From Antedon mediterranea (Eukaryota; Echinodermata; Crinoidea; Comatulida; Antedonidae), in the NCBI RefSeq assembly GCF_964355755.1, contig NC_092679.1:12826932-12890931 (forward strand): a stretch of DNA of 64,000 bases, in the 5' to 3' direction. The notes under the pieces are model-generated. The model did no database searches, had not been told where the DNA came from, and saw only the letters and a program-made list of their open reading frames with translations. The position numbers were made by a program, and so were the translations under genes. Of the stretch, positions 33,831-45,458 are shown piece by piece (the stretch's first letter is position 1; each line of letters opens with the position of its first letter).

Positions 33831-35413
33831 CTGGGGCGGATCCAGAGGGGGGGGGGGGGGGGTCCACGGGGTCCGGACCCCCCCTAAATTTTAAGGGTGC
33901 TCTTTTTTTAGAGGTTCAATATTTTATTCGTGTGACATATTTGTGTGTATATTAGTATGCACAGAGTAAGCTACACTAACCCCAAAAATAAAAACAAAAA
34001 TTTATCACAATGAGCGCGATGTTAAGTTACGGCGGCCGATCAAAGAGCATTGTGAGAGGTGGTGACGCGTGATGATCTACTTAAACTTCTAAAAATAGAT
34101 CGTTTCGCTTACTACAGAGGGCGCATGTAAACTTTTTACGATTCAACTCCGCGTACGTTACCATGCGCGCTCTGTCATTGACGCGATTATTTGTCCATTG
34201 GTAAACACATTTTTATGTATTATTATTCTGAAAATAATTGAACTGTAAACATAATTCTTTTGAGTATTTGTTTATTTACATATCATTCCATCAGATCAAC
34301 TATTTTTTATTTCCATTACATCCAACCAAACATGTAAAAAATGTAGTTAAAATATCGTACTATCTACCGCGTACGACCATACGCGGTAGATTGTTTACTC
34401 AAAAATCATCGAACGTTCCTTACACTATACTATTCAACCTTGTTTTTGTAGTTGAGCCTCTCATGACCTGGGATTTGTTTGTCTTCCTACGCCAAGATAA
34501 TATAGTTCTACAAGCCATGTGCTTTTTTCTCTGAGAAATATTTATTATAAGTCCCAAAAAAAATGTTTTTTTCTCGATATGAAGCCTTTATTATTCAAAT
34601 CTTTCATTTTTGAAACAATATTTGTGAAAATTACGTGAGGCTCAACTACAAAACCACCATTTTGTGATATGATGTCATCGTAAGCCAATCAAAGCTGAGC
34701 TTTCCCGCGATCGGCAGAGCTCACGGTTAAGTTGAATGATTTTGGATTCTGGCTATTTGATTGGTGGACGCGAATCACCCACAGCGGAATGTTTTCTCTC
34801 GCGTGTACCAAGAAGTCACGTAATCTCTCTGTACTGAACGGTACTACACAAATTTAGAGCAATGAATTTGTACGAATTCCGTTAAATAAACAACTCTATA
34901 TATTTTATAAACATTTAATAACATATTTTATTGATATTTCCAATGTTGATATATAAAAGAAATTACTATAAAACGTAATTATATGTAATTATTTTAGCGA
35001 AAAATGGCGCAATTTGTTTACAACGTTCGTGGCTAAAAACGATCATTTTCGGCAATGTTTTCGGACCCTATATTTCGAAAACTACAAGTCAGATTTTCGT
35101 AATTCTTTCTTTATTGGAATATTGAAACAAAATACCAACAGATAATGTTTAAATTGGTTGAAAAATAAAAACATTTAATTTTGCATCGTTATCCCTGCTA
35201 ATAAAGTGTCATTTCCGGCGAACTAGAAAGGTGCCATTTATCATGGATTTTGCGTGCGAGAGTGCCATTTCCGGCCATCTAAGTGTGTCCTGTAACAAAA
35301 TTCGCTTCGCCACAACCCCCACCATGGGGGGGCTGTGGCTCAAATACTCAATATCTGATGTGCCCTTTTTATCGGCGGACCCCCCCTCTCAAAAATGTCT
35401 GGATCCGCCCCAG
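33831..35413. mobile_element. Non-autonomous element with CTGGGGCGGATCC ends, in FReD gene 2 exon 1
   Basis: CTGGGGCGGATCC at 33831 and GGATCCGCCCCAG to 35413 are exact inverted ends. The interior has a 16-G run (33847-33862), a TCTACCGCGTACG palindrome near 34360-34395 and, near 35205-35300, units like the 13775-14700 array. No flanking duplication is seen: the left flank is FReD exon 1 and the right flank is a BEL/Pao integrase, so a deletion or complex event occurred. Confidence 0.6.
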
Positions 35414-35788
35414 CAGACAATGGTACAAATTTTGTTGGGGGTAAAAGGGAATTAAGTAAAGTAATGGAAATGTTGGATTTTAGTAAAATTAAAAACTATA
35501 TGACTCATGAAGGAATTGGATGGAGTTTTAATCCACCTTTAAATCCACATTGCACATGTCTAAAGAAAGTCTAATTAAATCATCCAAAAAAATCAATGAT
35601 TGCAATATTAGGCAAGGATAATAGCAAAATTAACCTTAGAAAAAACTTATGAAACATTTTTGGAATAGATGGGTTAAAGAATGGCTACCTACAATGAATA
35701 AAAAAAAATGGAAAGATCACACTCATGACTTTAAAGTTAATGATATTGTTATTGTAAAAGATAGATTTAATGTGAGAGGACAATTGCC

Positions 35789-36425
35789 CAGCGGTGGGAG
35801 GCTGCAAAGGCTCTAGCCCCCTCGTTGGGGAGCCAAAGGCAAAAAGAGCCACTAGCTAGTTTTCTAAATTGTCTTAGCTCAGCCCCACTATCGAGCTGGT
35901 CATAGATACTGTACTTACCGGTATACATTTCGTTTCATATTTCGAAGTATAATACAGTCAGTGCATTGTATGGGGACCTATAAGCTCTATTTTTCAATTG
36001 TTTTTGTTTTAGCTCTATTTAACTGTATTTTTCTAAATGTTCTTAGGTCCATCCCAGCCTTGGTGGGCTGGTTCTCTGTAGACTTGTAATTTTGTTTCTT
36101 ATGTATAATTGCAATTTCCGGGGACCTAGCAGCCCATGGGTGTCTCGCGCATTTATAATTTCCAAACCCCTAGGCAGCAACCAGCCTACGTCTCTTCTAT
36201 TAACGATATACTATAATGGCTACCCTAAATCTGATTAAAACGGCTTCAAATTACGCTAGAACGCATAGCTTTCGGGGGCCCTTGGCGGCCCCCCAGCCTA
36301 GTGATTCCTTCATCACTCGCATAGCCCAACGCCCACCCTTCTGGGAATTTAGCCCTGCGTCGGGGAATTCAGCCCCGCGTCTGGGAATTTAGCCCCACGT
36401 CGGAAAGATCTTGGCGCCACCACTG
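35789..36425 (+). mobile_element. hAT-like non-autonomous element with 8-bp target duplication
   Basis: The element starts CAGCGGTGG and ends CCACCACTG. It is flanked by exact 8-bp copies of CAATTGCC (35781-35788 and 36426-36433). An 8-bp duplication and CAG ends are hallmarks of hAT elements. It interrupts the BEL/Pao integrase. Relatives lie at 15241-15834 and, inverted and partial, near 43730-44050. Confidence 0.85.
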
Positions 36426-36878
36426 CAATTGCCATGTAGAATACTTGTTATCCTGGATTAGATAACCATGTTAGAGTTGTTAAAGTGGAGAATTCTTAAG
36501 AAATATTACGAAGATTTGTCATTTAGAAATGCTGCCAAGTTAGATTAAGTTGTTTGAATTGTAGTTATATGTGTTAAATGGAAAAATAATATATGCGATA
36601 TAAAGTGAATATTAATTGAAAGAATAAAATGTTAAAATAAATAAAAGAAACTCGAATTAATTAATCAATGAATTGTACATAGATAAAATTAATTAAAAGA
36701 AACAAGAATTATTCAATGAATTGTACATACATAAAAATAAAACATAAACAAATAAAAAAAAAATTAATTAAAAAATGAAAAATCGAAATATTTATTTAAG
36801 TTCATTAAAGAAATATATAAATGAGAAGAAATTGAAACAAAATAAACAATGTATGGTAATAGACAAGGAGGGGGACAA

Positions 36879-37204
36879 TGTTCAGAAGAATAGTTGTATT
36901 GTGATTGTTGCATGAATTCTTTCTTAGATGGTTGAACACCTTTCTGTAAATTAGTTACGAACGTGTATGCACGGCGTAGCGTGTGTTCAGTTCAGTTCTT
37001 TTTGTTGTTGCAGGCGAAAATTTATTCGATTATTGCAACAGTTAAACAAACTATTGTTCGCTCTTCAATTATGAAGATTAAATTTCGGAGTAAACCTGTC
37101 ACTATCCGACAGGGTTTACTAAATATATTGCATAAAACAAACAATAGGTGTAATTATTTAATTAATATTTTATATCTTGCCCTTTTATAATACTAAATTC
37201 ACAA
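36879..37204 (+). repeat. Probable BEL/Pao LTR
   Basis: This starts TGTTCAGAAG after a polypurine tract and ends in CACA. The second LTR is not present here, so the limits are estimated. Confidence 0.4.
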
Positions 37205-37329
37205 AAAAAAAGTTTCAATTATTTTAAGGTATGGAAGACAGTATGGTAAAAAATTTGTCTTTGAACATATTGTTCCAATTTTCCTTAGGATAACAATATT
37301 TGTAATATTTTTTGTTTGTTTATGGATTA

Positions 37330-37575
37330 TGAAATTTTCAATTTATGACTTACCTTGTAAAAATATGTTTGAACACGAACCTTTTATGACTTTATCTTGT
37401 AATAGTACAATACCTTACACTACCTTACGTACACTACCTTTTTATGATTACTGTAAGTTCAAACACGAACCTTTCATTACTTAACTTATAAGTTCAAACA
37501 CAAACATTTTATAACTTACCATGAAATAAGTTCAAACACAAACCTTTCATAAATTAACTTATAAGTTCAAACTAG
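37330..37575 (+). repeat. Minisatellite in FReD gene 2 intron 1
   Basis: Four to five units carry AAGTTCAAACACAAACCTTT or close variants with TTATAACTTA spacers. One more unit lies at 38525-38560, after an insertion. The same unit occurs in inverted direction in gene 3 intron 1 (49190-49430). Confidence 0.65.
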
Positions 37576-38525
37576 TCTGGGTTGCAGACGGAGTTTTGTC
37601 TTAATATTAGTAAAACGAAAAATATTTTGGCACATATGGCGTTTCATACGTATACTACTTGATTTTGGATACTCCGTCTGGGGAAACACGCACAAGTCAC
37701 GTGGTTTGACACCAAGAATTCTTGGTGCATACGATTATCCGGTTGACTAGTTTCAGCTGCATGCGATTGGCTACTCACTCGTACACCGTTTTAATATTCA
37801 TATTTCAGAATTTCAAAGACTCAACAACTAAGATGATGCGCATGCGCTATGTTACGTTTAGACAATGTGTACTTAGGTACATTTATGAAAGTTTCTGAAG
37901 GTTAGATATTATTTTATATGCCTAGTAGTCTGGTAAACATTTGATGGGATTTTTCCCAAGAACATGAAAACTCGTCTTGATATGATAGGCTAGCTTCTCC
38001 GCAAATCAAACATTGAATGGATCATTTATTACGCGGAGATAATTTTGATTTAATTCTCACCCGACCCTGTCCTGCTGTGTGGTGGTGTAGACCTGTTGTG
38101 TGCTGGTGGCGGTATGTAGGCCTACTTTATTGGCGTTTTATTTGGCAGGTCATACGTGCGAATTGAGTAGGACCTACGAAAGAGGCCTAGGCCAAGGACT
38201 AAACAATTAATAAACAAAACAACTTGGCATTACGATTTTATATTTTAACAGTCTCGATCGTACATTCAGCACTGCACGTACTCGATCTTTTTCATTTTGA
38301 AACAAAATGATCATTGGTTGATTCGAAATCCATATTTACATACCGCCCGCCCCATATAGCCAAATACGGTATGATAACCTACGTCATTCTTATCGGATGT
38401 TTGTGGTCTGCAAACCGATTTCTATACGTGTTCACAAGTCTGTATTTTCAGACAAAAATCGCGGTCGAAATAAAAAACAAATAAATAAAAAAAAAAGAAG
38501 ATAATACAGACTTGGGGCAAGTCTA
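37576..38525. mobile_element. Probable insertion splitting the minisatellite
   Basis: Minisatellite units flank the stretch on both sides. It starts near AGTCTGGGTTGCAGAC and ends near AGACTTGGGGCAAGTCT, both of a GTCTG type. A perfect palindrome CACCAAGAATTCTTGGTG is at 37711-37728. The element class is unknown. Confidence 0.4.
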
Positions 38526-38560
38526 AAGTTCAAACATGAACATTCTATAAATTATTTTGA

Positions 38561-39187
38561 AATAATTTTGCACAAAATTTATGTTTAATATTGTACTACA
38601 TTGCACTATTTTAAAGCATGACCCTTTCACAAATTATCTTGCATTACATTAAGCATTAACTGTTATGTAATAGGTGCTGAAAAATGACTTGAAATGTTCA
38701 AGTATGACAGGAATAATATTATTTTGTAATCTTTATGTTTGTAATAGATAGATATGCTTGTCATTTTGTTATGCATTTAAAAAACATACTACAGATTGAC
38801 AAAATCTAGAAAAACCTACTCAAATCAGATCTACAAAACATTGCACAGGTGCCCCAACAGTAAAAAATATCTATGTATTTTGTATTATTTGTATAAAAAT
38901 CTGGGTCTGCTGCTCCAGACTAATAGGGTTGGGATATTTTTAAAATACTAACTAAAAATCGACACTACTCGCAAAGAGGCAGAATCGCATATATAATGCA
39001 CTAAACGAATTAAATTACCATGTACAAGGTGACAGTTTATGTTATTTTGTATTATTACAATGTTTACTCACTTTTCAATTTTTTTAAAAGAATTCCATAA
39101 AACAAAATTCCTACGTTGTCATTTTAAAATGCCAGAGAACAAGATTTTGCAAATAAAGCTATTTAATGCTAAAACAACTTTTTAAAG
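38561..39187. other. Rest of FReD gene 2 intron 1
   Basis: AT-rich intron sequence ending in an acceptor at 39187. Nothing else is recognised. Confidence 0.5.
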
Positions 39188-39817
39188 ATTATCCACGAGG
39201 CTGCACTGACATACTTGAAAGCAACAGTGAAGCAACAAGTGGTGCTTACATGATCAATATTCATGATGGAGGTGAACCATTCAGAGTTTACTGCGATATG
39301 GACACTGATGGAGGTGGATGGACGGTAGGTTTAATCAATAAGACACATAATATTCATGGATGCATATACATAAACTGAAGAAAGTTGGGTGGTCCTGTAA
39401 TTAAGAGAATCTAAGTAGATCAGAAAATGAAATAATAAGCAAAACATTTTCTTTACCTCGAAACATTGCAGTATAGGAATAGTAAATTTTCAATATTCTT
39501 GCGATAAATGTACTAAACGTTAGCTTTCTATTACAATTATTATTATTTTATGAAGGTTTTTCAGAGACGAGAAGATGGATCTATGAATTTCTATAGAAAT
39601 TGGGCAGCATACAAGGCAGGGTTCGGGAATGTTAATGGTGAGCACTGGCTTGGTAATGATAACATTCATCGTCTTACGTCTGATGGTCACTTTGAATTGA
39701 GAGTGGACATGTCAACATTTGAAGGAGGCTCAGCATACGCTCACTATGACAACTTTCGAATAGGTGATGAGAGAAGTAACTACATACTGACATTTGGCAC
39801 TTACAGTGGCAATGCAG

Positions 39818-40952
39818 GTAGGGTTTAGCTAATTATTGTCTAATGTTAATGTTCCCACCTAACTCTCATACTTCTTTAATCCACACTTTTCAATTATCTG
39901 ATGATCTTTTATCATACCGTTTCTAGTTCGTTTCACACTTTTATGTGTTTTTATTAATTTCTCGAGTGTGTAGAAAACTGTCCGTTGTTTCACTCCCGCA
40001 CTGCTTGTCAGAAATGTCTTTCATACACAACATTTTTCTTTGGCATATAATAAAAATTCAGCGCTTCTGGTTCTTTTTCATACGTGTCATCTTCTTTTGT
40101 CAATATTTCAAATAATTGCTACACACCTTCTCTTCGCTGTATGTAGTAAAATCATGGAGTACTCCATAGTAAAATAGCCCTGTCTGCTGATTATTTTCTA
40201 CATTCTACCATTATATATAACTCAAATGCCAAGAGCTTGGCTATATCTGTCATTTCGAAACTAGGGATTGAGTTTACTTAAAAAGCCACAATTTATATAT
40301 AATTTTTATATATAAAAAACCTTTTGTAAAGTAATGGTTTTTGCTTCACTTTGATATTTATTTGTTGTAATTCAATGTAAACTAATATTTAATTAATTGA
40401 TATTTGTATACCCATTTGTACTGTCTTAGTAGTAATTACAATTGTACTGTCAACACAGCCTTGTATAGTAACACCAAATAATAGTGAAACAAACTATTGT
40501 GTTTAAAGAAAGTTATAATAATAATAATTAAAAAAAAAAAATAATAATAATACCACCAACTTACTATTTATTACTATTTAACATCTATATTCAGTTTACT
40601 AACAAATTGACTTGATTTCTTTAATATTTCATATAACGACACTTTATCTTCCACAAGATTTATATACTATATATATATAACATGTTTTTATTCTTCATAA
40701 GGTAGAGTTACTTTAATTTTATTATTGAGGATATTACGTTATATGAGTGCCATGCACTCCTAAAATGCATGTTTTATGCAGGAGATCCGATCAATAGTCA
40801 CCTCTCTAGCTCTAAGGATTGAAATTGCTATACTACATCATCAATAATATTCCTCATTTCAAGTATAGGACCTAATAATAATTAATTTTCAATGATTGCA
40901 TAAAAAAACTAATTTGTTATCAAGGTAATTAAAAAAAATGATTTTATTTTAG
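39818..40952. other. FReD gene 2 intron 3
   Basis: The donor GTAGGG at 39818 and acceptor TTTTAG at 40952 bound an AT-rich intron with an ATA-rich simple stretch near 40510-40550. Confidence 0.5.
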
Positions 40953-41217
40953 GAGACTCACTGGCGCAACATAACAATCAAAAGTTTTCAATATTCGACC
41001 AAGACAATGACTCGTCTTCGACAATGACTCGTCTTCACGATCACGTGCTGTGGATTTCAAAGGAGCCTGGTGGTATGGTTCCGATCATGATTCAAATCTG
41101 AATGGATTGTACTTGGGTGGTATAAATAGTCAGTCTCACCAAGGTGTGATTTGGGCATATTATAAAGGAGATTACTACTCCTTGAAAACTACTGTGATGA
41201 AGATACGTAGAGTTTAA

Positions 41218-41842
41218 TTCTACTGTTTGAGTATTGACACATGGTATAGAATAAGGTTGAAAGGAATGATATCTCTTTTAATATTATTTTCTTTTATCTA
41301 AGTTTAATAACAAATTAGAAATTGAATATTTAATCATGACATCTACTAATATCAATAAACCAAGAAATGTATTCAGACTTGTTAAACTTGTTATAATCTA
41401 TTGACCTAATTAAATTATAATCAAGTGTTATTCTTGGATTTCTGAAATATAAACAAAAGTGCAAAGTATGAAATGTGTTTTATTTCATGGTATGCTTATA
41501 TGTTGGATGTTTTTAACAAGCCACAGTAACGAACATTGTGGACACTACCAATATTTTTTATTCAACTTAAAATTATTCAGAAAATCATGGAGTTATCTAT
41601 ACAGTATAATAATAATAGTAGAGTTCAATTTAATATAGCGAAAAATGCAGGGTCTCTAAGAAAATAACAAAAGATAATGATGATAGTGAAAATTAAAAAG
41701 GTGGGATTTGAGAAGCTTTTTTTAATGTGGTGAGGGATTCAGTTTTCCATGATAAGACCCAATTTTAATCTCATGCACAAGTATATAACTTCCGTTTTAT
41801 CCGAGATAATCCTACTGTCAAACGTACAGCTGCTGCATTCCC
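41218..41842. other. 3' flank of FReD gene 2
   Basis: Non-coding. This 3' sequence does not resemble those of genes 1 and 3. Confidence 0.5.
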
Positions 41843-43285
41843 CAGGCGCAGATTTAGGCCCCGGCCCCTCTTTGTAATATTTATATATAGTACATAGCCT
41901 ATGTAAATACGTGAACGTGATTGGATGAAACTGCATCAGATGACTACCGCTGCGAGGATCGTAAATCGTATATATACTCGAGTAGGATGATATTGACTGA
42001 GTAATTTTCACGTAATTATCGTGTCCCTGTCATTAAACATATAAAATCCAGAAAATTCTTATGTACGATGATATTGACTGTGTAATTTTTGGGTTTGCCG
42101 ATAAATAAACAAAAGTCATCTACTGGGTCTTGAACTCGCGATGACTTAACTATTTAAACTATGCATACATAGCGCCCTCATTTGTTATTAGTCCTCCCTA
42201 GATGTGATGAAAGACCGTTTGTGATCGGTTAATACTCACAGTAGTAACCGGTACACGCGCGACGCACTGAACATCCGGTGATTCGGCTCGAAGAAGACGA
42301 ATTATAATTTATTCGGCCTACCTGATAATATTATTATTAATAATGTAGGCTTATTGATGGAAATTCTTCTGTTATTATTTAAACGACCTAGGGTAGTGAA
42401 TATTTTATTGGGCCAAGGAATCATTAATTAGTAATTATCTGTATATTATTCTTCGCAAGGTAAGGTGTCTAGGCAGCTTGTTTACATACAATACAAAAGG
42501 AGGTCTAGCCTAGCTACCCGACCCAGCAGATATTCTACTTGTTGTTGCCTACGTAATATAACAGATATCGCCTTTTATATTGGTACAATATAAGCTTTAA
42601 CATCCCCTCGGGATGATATTATGTTCTCGGGGAATTATATATTTCCTCGAACATAATATTATTCCCTTGGGGATGTCAAATCTTATATTTCACCTCAAAC
42701 AGGCAATATCTGTATAATATATTATGCACCCATTTACATATGATCAACGATTTTACAGGAAAAGGGGGTACAAATCAACATTAAAAATCGTTAAAATCTT
42801 CAATTTTTTGTAAAAGTTGAACCGAGTTCAACTTCAATGTTACGATCGGTAAAACTGACTGACCAAATAGTTCATACATTACGTCATCATAGTTTGTGGA
42901 AAAATTCACATCCATGTGTCCCAGCAACGTCGAAAGAACCAAGAAACCATTAACGATCGCGTAAAAAATGTGTAAAAATCTGCGGTCCGACTCGATCATC
43001 GTTATCGTTTGATTTGAAAATTTAACGCAACTAGTCGTAACGTTTCGTCGACGGGAAAATAGGCTTTAGGCTGTTGCCGCAAAAGAAAACAGTTCCGTAG
43101 GCCTATATTAAATATGGTCTATAAAACCCACTATATTCAGATAATTATATGACAAGAATCGACTGGCCAAAACGCCTCAGATTGTATTTCCGTGCGTCTA
43201 GAAAAAAGGACCTCTCTAGGACACCCTTAGACGATTATTTTCCCATATCGGCCCCCTCTTTATCAAAATCCTAGATCCGCCCCTG
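41843..43285. mobile_element. Non-autonomous element with CAGGNGC-GAT ends
   Basis: The ends CAGGCGCAGATTTAGG and CCTAGATCCGCCCCTG are imperfect inverted copies, related to the element at 33831-35413. The interior holds a 75-bp near-palindrome (42601-42675) with CATCCCC and GGGGATG at its tips. No gene and no clear target duplication. Confidence 0.5.
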
Positions 43286-44090
43286 GTCTTTAGGTAATAC
43301 AAATTTCTCCATAACCAACCCTTTTTAGCCCTGCTTAGCTTTATGACTGAACTGCCAGTGACATTCATGACCATCATTACACCGTAAATTCTGATAAAAT
43401 TGTGTATCTAAATGTATATATAAATTTGCTAAATTTTGAAATAGGCGAGCACAATGGAAAAACTGTTGAGAAGATCTCCCCGTTGGATACCTACCTTATC
43501 TATCTCAGATGTACAACAAAACGTAGATTTGATAACATTAGTGTTCACTATTACGATATTGTTCCGTATTTCTGTCTTAGGAAGATATAAAGGGTTTTAA
43601 AAGATTTTCAACCGTCCGCGGTAAGTGATTTCTGGGTTGATGTAATCACTTTGCGACTTCCGGGTTTTTTGCTTCCGACCAATTTGACATTGACGGCGAC
43701 ATACACACTTTTCTTTTTCACGGTCCACACGTGAAGTTTTTAGAATCAGACCACCCTGGTTGGGACGAAGCTAAGACAATTTAAAAAATAGAGTTGCATA
43801 TAGGTCTCCGGAAATTGGATTATACTTTGATATATATGAAACGAAATGTTATGTCTACAGGACCAGCCCACTATGATTGGGGCGGAGCTAAGAAAATGTT
43901 GAAAAATAGAGCTGTTAATAGGTCCCCGGAAAATGCACTTATTGTACTTCAAAATATGAAACGAAATTTAAAAGTATCCAGGACCAGCTCTCTGGTTAGG
44001 GCTGAGCTAAGACAATTTTGAAAACTAGAACTGCAGGTCTTCATAAATTGCACTTACAGTATACTTAATAACTGGGGCTACCTTAATAAT
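43286..44090. other. Non-coding DNA with an inverted hAT-like fragment
   Basis: The stretch 43750-44045 has three tandem units of about 100 bp with GAGCTAAGACAATTTTGAAA and TTCAAAATATGAAACGAAAT. It is the middle part of the element at 35789-36425 and 15241-15834 in inverted direction. Confidence 0.55.
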
Positions 44091-44425
44091 GCACTTGTCA
44101 ATTGTATGACCCACTATACGACCCCGGGAGAGGTGCGTCATGGGTGCGTCATTTACAAATAATTACTGACGCAGGGGTTTGTCAAAAAACCTAGATGGTA
44201 CGTCACATCAATGAACAAGGTGTGTCAATGTCCGTCACTTTACCACCCACCATATCATAAACAACATGGTCACAGTGCGTCAAAATGGGTGCGTCATGGT
44301 CACCTAAAAGTAAGTCACATTTTTGACGCACGGGTGCGTCATGGTATTCAAAGGTATGACGCACATTGGACAAATGACGCACCTCTCCCGGGGGTCGTAT
44401 AGTGGGTCATACAATTGACAAGTGC
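44091..44425. mobile_element. MITE with GCACTTGTCAATTGTATGAC ends
   Basis: The first ~50 bases (to AGGTGCGTCA) are the near-perfect complement of the last ~50. The interior carries about nine TGCGTCA/TGACGCA words. 335 bp, no coding capacity. Confidence 0.8.
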
Positions 44426-45456
44426 ATAAATGTCAGGCTCATGATCAACCATTTGCCTTTTTGGGCCCCCAAGCTGAGACACTTTATCTACCCTCTATAG
44501 CTTGTAGGTCGGCAAAAAATGCTGATAAGTGGTACGCATGGCATACATCCTCATACCAAGGCTAATCTTTAGATCGAAATTCATGTACCTTTATTTAAGC
44601 TTTATGAAACCTTAAGAAAATTAAAAAAAAAGGACTCCATAGCCTATTGATTCCGTCAGGTCAAACAAACAATTTTTTCACTCTTCACTCTTAAATATTT
44701 CCATACGGGGAGGTGCCGCATTTACGGGTATATTTTCGAGGGCCTGGTAGCAAAATGGTGGGAAAATATGGAGTGTTGGTAGCACAAGTGTGAGAAATGA
44801 GAGGGTGAAATTAGTAGTTTAAGTCCCTGGCCCGCCCACCCGTGTCAAAATGTCACGATTTATCGCAAAATTTTGCAGGGATTTTAGCATACTGGATGCT
44901 ATAAGCCCGGCTATATAAGTCCCATCGCGGGGCCCATCCATCGCTAAATACCTTGAATAGAGTTTTCCCCAAGAGTTTTCACATCAGCAGAACACGAAAT
45001 ATAGCATGCCGGCCTAGGACAAAATCATTCAACTGTGACCACTCTTGATCAGCATCGTCATGCACCTCCCGCGGACGCGCGATAAACTTGTCAAAATTTG
45101 CAATGTCTCTTTGGCCATGCGCAGATCATGCCGGGAACCAGTACAAATATTGCGCCCTCTCTGGCGTGGCCTTGTTTCTGCCGTCTTTTTAGAGCACACT
45201 GGATTTTGGCATGGATTTTGGTAAATGGTAGTTCAAGTCCGTAGTATTTTTCAGTAAAACAGGTAGCTCAAGTGCCTCATGTCTTGAAATGGCTGCGGCA
45301 CCCACCTGTTTGGTTTATATACACGTGATCCCCCCGGGGCTAGACACTATCCCAGATGATGCTCATGATTCATGTTTGGCTTGTTGTGCCAAATATTTTT
45401 GTTTACATTTTCTCTCACCTCTTCCTACGAGGCATGTTCAGAAGCAATGTCGAAAA
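44426..45456. other. Non-coding DNA
   Basis: No convincing gene is seen. A stretch near 44700-45290 is less AT-rich than its surroundings and may be an old element. Confidence 0.4.
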
Positions 45457-45458
45457 TA

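Larger units (their letters stand above)
35414..37204 (+). mobile_element. BEL/Pao-like LTR retrotransposon fragment (integrase end and LTR)
   Basis: The plus strand reads DNGTNFVGGKREL at 35416, then GIGWSFNPPLNPH, the catalytic-core end of a BEL/Pao integrase. After a damaged stretch FWNRWVKEWLPTMNKKKW follows (about 35655-35710) and then DIVIVKDRFNVRGQLP. A hAT-like insert (35789-36425) splits the next part, which resumes with LVILD and KYYEDLSFRNAAKLD. A purine tract (AAGGAGGGGGA, near 36865) precedes a TGTTCAG start at 36879. The probable LTR ends with CACA near 37204. Stops and indels make it inactive. Confidence 0.65.
33783..41217 (+). pseudogene. FReD gene 2: fibrinogen-domain pseudogene
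   Basis: Exon 1 starts at the ATG at 33783 (MLGRSFQLSLLVTLAL, a signal peptide) but is broken at about 33830 by mobile DNA. Exon 2 (39188-39324, 137 bp), exon 3 (39556-39817, 262 bp) and exon 4 (40953-41217) keep the family splice sites. Exon 3 reads [19 protein letters not shown], as in the intact genes. Exon 4 carries a 17-bp tandem duplication (41003-41019 and 41020-41036) that shifts the frame to a stop at SNLNG. Both cysteines of the second disulphide are changed (to Arg and Asp). The calcium motif DQDND is kept. A possible poly(A) signal lies at 41354-41359. The gene cannot make a normal lectin. Confidence 0.85.

Noticed and set aside
33831-35413. A simple insertion into FReD exon 1 with a target duplication
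   Set aside because: Left flank is exon 1 but right flank is a BEL/Pao integrase; no flanking duplication is visible, so a single clean insertion is not supported.
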